Shown here piece by piece: positions 61,589-64,000 of a stretch of 64,000 nucleotides of DNA. The DNA comes from Lysinibacillus fusiformis (lineage in GTDB: Bacteria > Bacillota > Bacilli > Bacillales_A > Planococcaceae): contig NZ_CP070490.1 of the NCBI RefSeq assembly GCF_016925635.1, positions 4,098,001-4,162,000 of the forward strand, given 5' to 3'. The notes under the pieces were generated by a model, which was given only the letters and a program-made list of their open reading frames with translations, did not search any database and was not told the DNA's origin. The position numbers and the translations under genes are program-made. The first letter of the stretch is position 1. Every line of letters begins with the position of its first letter.

Positions 61589-62158
61589 ATGCAGAGGTAT
61601 GTTTATCATATGGTTCCAAGTGACATGGTCGGTCAGGAGTTGATGCCATTAAATAGGCTAGGGGCAATGTATCCACATTTATATGAACGCTATACGAAAA
61701 AGTATTTTGACCATCCTGAGCGAACGAAATTGCTATCAAGAGAAATCCCTCCATTAAATTGCTTGTGGCATGATGTTGTCCATTTCCTACCTATCCACCC
61801 TAATCATATTTATAAGAAGTTAACAGAGCTAGGTATTGAAACGAAAGAAAACCTTATGTTTTATCAAATTCCAATAGAAAAACTTGCGCCTAACCAAAAT
61901 GCAATATACATGTATTCGAAGGAACACTATAAAGGGCCAGCAGGGGCAATCGCTGCAGAGGATATAAAATTATTGTCGATAGATGATTATAAGGAACTGG
62001 CACAGCTACCTTCAGCAACCATTGACTATTTCCAAACGGAAAAAGAAAAAGGCAAGAACTTTGGGCTTTTTGCGTATGTTCCGCATCTCTTGAGCTTAGG
62101 CAATGTTAACATAGATGAGGCGGAAATCATTACGTGGAATCACTTCAATCCTAACTGA
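61589..62158 (+). CDS. Hypothetical protein of Bacillales
   Basis: 189 residues from ATG 61589; GGTGGAGGTG lies upstream. YHMVPSDMVGQELMPLNRLG, YTKKYFDHPERTKLLSREIP and HDVVHFLPIHPNHIYKKLTE suggest a compact enzyme-like fold with several His and Glu residues, but no known active site. I recall similar 'group-specific' proteins in Bacillus without function. Confidence 0.7.
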   Translation: MQRYVYHMVPSDMVGQELMPLNRLGAMYPHLYERYTKKYFDHPERTKLLSREIPPLNCLWHDVVHFLPIHPNHIYKKLTELGIETKENLMFYQIPIEKLAPNQNAIYMYSKEHYKGPAGAIAAEDIKLLSIDDYKELAQLPSATIDYFQTEKEKGKNFGLFAYVPHLLSLGNVNIDEAEIITWNHFNPN

Positions 62159-62229
62159 GGTGGACAAAGAAATAGGGTATGCCGAGTAGTTGGCTACCCT
62201 TAAATGTCTTAATTTCTTCTTCCTACTCA

Positions 62230-62493
62230 TTAGCTATGATTTCTATTAGACTGTCGAAATACGAGTTGAAGCAAATACACAATCAATCGAAAAATGAGTA
62301 GATAAATAAAAGCTTCAATCAAGCTTGTTGCTAGTATCATTACATAACGACCGAAATCTTCTAATTCATGAAAAGTATATTTTTGTATGTGCCAATCAAA
62401 AAATAATGCTTTGTAACTCGTCCTCAAAAAGATGGGTATGAAAAGTAGCCAATAAAAGAGCGGTAAACTAAATTTATAGCCTTTAACCAGCAA
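62230..62493 (-). CDS. Small membrane protein
   Basis: 87 residues from TTG (GAGGAGGGAG upstream). Two membrane helices (SLPLFYWLLFIPIFLRTSYK, MILATSLIEAFIYLLIFRLI). No family is recognised. Confidence 0.6.
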   Translation of the reverse strand: MLVKGYKFSLPLFYWLLFIPIFLRTSYKALFFDWHIQKYTFHELEDFGRYVMILATSLIEAFIYLLIFRLIVYLLQLVFRQSNRNHS

Positions 62494-62640
62494 GGGACTC
62501 CCTCCTCAACTTTTAAGTCATCATAACATAAAAGATAATGTTTTAGTATATTATGGAAGTATCGAAGTATTATTTACTAATATAGTAATTTAAAGGTATT
62601 ATTAGTAAGTTAAAATGAACCGCAAGAAAGGTAGAATTCC

Positions 62641-63054
62641 ATGAAACTGATTCAATCAAGCAAGATTCAACCCGAAGTGAAAACATTATTATCCTATGCT
62701 ACTTCCGAAAAGAAAGTGGATAGGGAATACCCATTATATATCCAAAATCCAGAAAGAGTGTTGTATGGCTATACCATCGAGCAAGATTTAGTCGGTTGTA
62801 TAGGAATCGTTAAAGGAGAGGCAAATCGCTGTGAAATTAAACATATTGCCGTATCGCCCGCTTTTCGTGGAAAGGGCATTGGACGTGAGATGATTCGGTA
62901 TGTAGAAGAATATCATGCTTTTTCTTCCATTTATGCAGAAACAGATCAAGACGCTGTGACCTTTTATAAAAATCTCGGCTTTCACATTACGAGTTTAGGT
63001 GAAAAATACCCTGGGGTGGAGCGTTTTGCCTGTCTATTAGCCTGCACTACATAA
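62641..63054 (+). CDS. GNAT-family N-acetyltransferase
   Basis: 137 residues; AAGAAAGG precedes the ATG. The acetyl-CoA site is IKHIAVSPAFRGKGIGREMI (motif A, R-G-K-G-I-G), with DQDAVTFYKNLGFHITSLG as motif B. The substrate is unknown. Single gene. Confidence 0.92.
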   Translation: MKLIQSSKIQPEVKTLLSYATSEKKVDREYPLYIQNPERVLYGYTIEQDLVGCIGIVKGEANRCEIKHIAVSPAFRGKGIGREMIRYVEEYHAFSSIYAETDQDAVTFYKNLGFHITSLGEKYPGVERFACLLACTT

Positions 63055-63174
63055 TGGTCAATTCGTTGTACTGTCCATAAACGTCCACTTATATGCTTTT
63101 TACGACCTGTTATTTGTTTGTGTTAAAAGATAGGAAATTGCAATGGTACGCTAGCATAGAAAGGAGCTATAAAA

Positions 63175-63828
63175 ATGAAAAAGAAATTGTGGTTGATTGT
63201 ATGCGGCTTGGCATTATTCATAGCGGGCTATTCGATTGTTCAATATTTACTATTCGATGCACGGCAGGCGGGATTTGTTCAATTAAAGCTCATGCTTAGT
63301 GCTACATTGAATTCATTTTGGTATTTGATGCTCTATATACATATTGTATTCGGTGTATTAGCCTTAGTCATCGGTCCTTTTACATTGTCATCAAGGTTAC
63401 GAGAGAAAAATGTGAAGCGCCATAGAATATTAGGCAGTATTTATATGGTCAGTATTTTATTTGGTGGCTTGGCAGGACTTTATTTAGCACTGAACGCAAC
63501 AGGGGGCTGGGTAGCACAGCTAGGCTTTGCTTTATTATCTATAGGGTGGCTCATCACCATGTTTCAAGCGCTGGTCCATATTAAAAAACGAAACATCCAA
63601 GGCCATCAGAAATGGATGTTAAGAAATTATGCTTTAACCTTTGCAGCTGTCACATTACGAATTTGGCTACCTTTGTTTACGGTATTATTTGGCTTTGATC
63701 ATTTTCAGTATAGTTACGCCGTTATCGCCTGGCTATGCTGGGTGCCTAATTTCATCGTGATGGAATGGTATATCCAGCGTAAGCTCCATGTATTGATGGA
63801 CAATCGACATGTAACCAAGACGACTTGA
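63175..63828 (+). CDS. DUF2306 membrane protein
   Basis: 217 residues with about six membrane helices; GGAGC precedes the ATG. LYIHIVFGVLALVIGPFTLS, KRHRILGSIYMVSILFGGLA and HQKWMLRNYALTFAAVTLRI carry the His/Arg residues conserved in DUF2306, possibly haem ligands. Function unknown. Confidence 0.88.
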   Translation: MKKKLWLIVCGLALFIAGYSIVQYLLFDARQAGFVQLKLMLSATLNSFWYLMLYIHIVFGVLALVIGPFTLSSRLREKNVKRHRILGSIYMVSILFGGLAGLYLALNATGGWVAQLGFALLSIGWLITMFQALVHIKKRNIQGHQKWMLRNYALTFAAVTLRIWLPLFTVLFGFDHFQYSYAVIAWLCWVPNFIVMEWYIQRKLHVLMDNRHVTKTT

Positions 63829-63845
63829 CTTGAATATCTTCTTTG

Positions 63846-63882
63846 AGCATTGGGATTAAATAGAGCCTAATGCTTTTTATTT
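63846..63882. terminator. Terminator between convergent genes
   Basis: AGCATT-ggg pairs with cct-AATGCT around ATTAAATAGAG, followed by TTTTATTTT on +. Confidence 0.6.
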
Positions 63883-64000
63883 TAATTCGTATTCAAATAC
63901 ATGCAAATTGTCCTTTTGATCTACTGTAGCGAGAAGGACATCTTTTATTTCTAGGTTATGGATTGCTTTCAGTTGACCCTTCAACCATTGCTCAGAATGC
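63877..64000 (-). CDS. 3'-end of a gene running off the window, possibly YetF/DUF421-like
   Basis: On the minus strand an open frame enters from the window edge and stops at TAA (63879-63877). The last 40 residues include EQWLKGQLKAIHNLEIKDVL and LATVDQKDNLHVFEYELK, which resemble the C-terminal domain of YetF-type DUF421 membrane proteins. Only about 40 codons are visible. Confidence 0.5.
   Translation of the reverse strand, partial: HSEQWLKGQLKAIHNLEIKDVLLATVDQKDNLHVFEYELK

Overview
The window is chromosomal DNA of a low-GC Gram-positive rod, most likely Lysinibacillus or a close Planococcaceae relative. This rests on strong AGGAGG-type ribosome sites, Bacillus-type families (ComP/ComA-like pair, YwnA/YwnB, YplQ, YpmR/YpmS, YozE, Btr-like AraC regulator), a gene order dfrA-yplQ-like-degV-ypmR-ypmS-msrA-msrB that recalls the Bacillus subtilis thyB/dfrA to msr region, and no tRNA or rRNA genes.

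Left part (1-18.9 kb): a regulator cut by the window edge, a cold-shock gene, a ComP/ComA-like two-component pair, thyA, a self-regulated Rrf2/YwnB pair with two matching 19-bp operators, aspA, a chemotaxis receptor without an ectodomain, small envelope genes, and a complete four-gene Wadjet anti-plasmid operon (jetD-jetA-jetB-jetC, 12.4-18.8 kb).

Mobile element (about 19.1-35.2 kb): directly after Wadjet lies a promoter plus cobalamin riboswitch. The same 208 bases, without a mismatch, occur again 16.3 kb downstream (18939-19146 and 35230-35437). Between the copies sit a tyrosine integrase, a dense chain of hairpins that looks like a large non-coding RNA, a HEPN-like/ADP-ribosyltransferase-like gene pair, a third, diverged cobalamin riboswitch ahead of a 30-residue membrane peptide, a repressor with divergent promoters and four operators, a degenerate ~60-bp repeat array, a replication-type gene, and phage head genes (scaffold, SU10-type capsid protein, tape measure, small terminase). 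Large terminase, portal and a working tail set are absent, and a LysM-type tail gene is cut off after about 41 codons. The layout fits an integrated phage satellite or reduced prophage whose attachment site is the whole riboswitch. Integration leaves a promoter-riboswitch-terminator unit ahead of the integrase at the left end and another ahead of the host gene at the right end.

Right part (35.4-64 kb): the riboswitch-controlled unknown gene, a TetM-like GTPase, a fourth cobalamin riboswitch ahead of a corrinoid-type substrate-binding lipoprotein and a siroheme-reductase-like protein, an S9 peptidase, an RlmI-like methyltransferase, an esterase, dfrA, a PAQR/hemolysin III protein, DegV, YpmR/YpmS, MsrA/MsrB, a chemotaxis receptor, deoD, a beta-propeller protein with a Cys-rich head, an AraC regulator fused to a binding-protein domain followed by a Fur-boxed siderophore-binding lipoprotein, and small hypothetical genes.

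Three intergenic arrays (36.5, 48.5 and 52.1 kb) are built from unrelated sequences but share a 21-bp basic period. No database search was possible; family names come from motif recognition, and start sites from ribosome-binding-site spacing.
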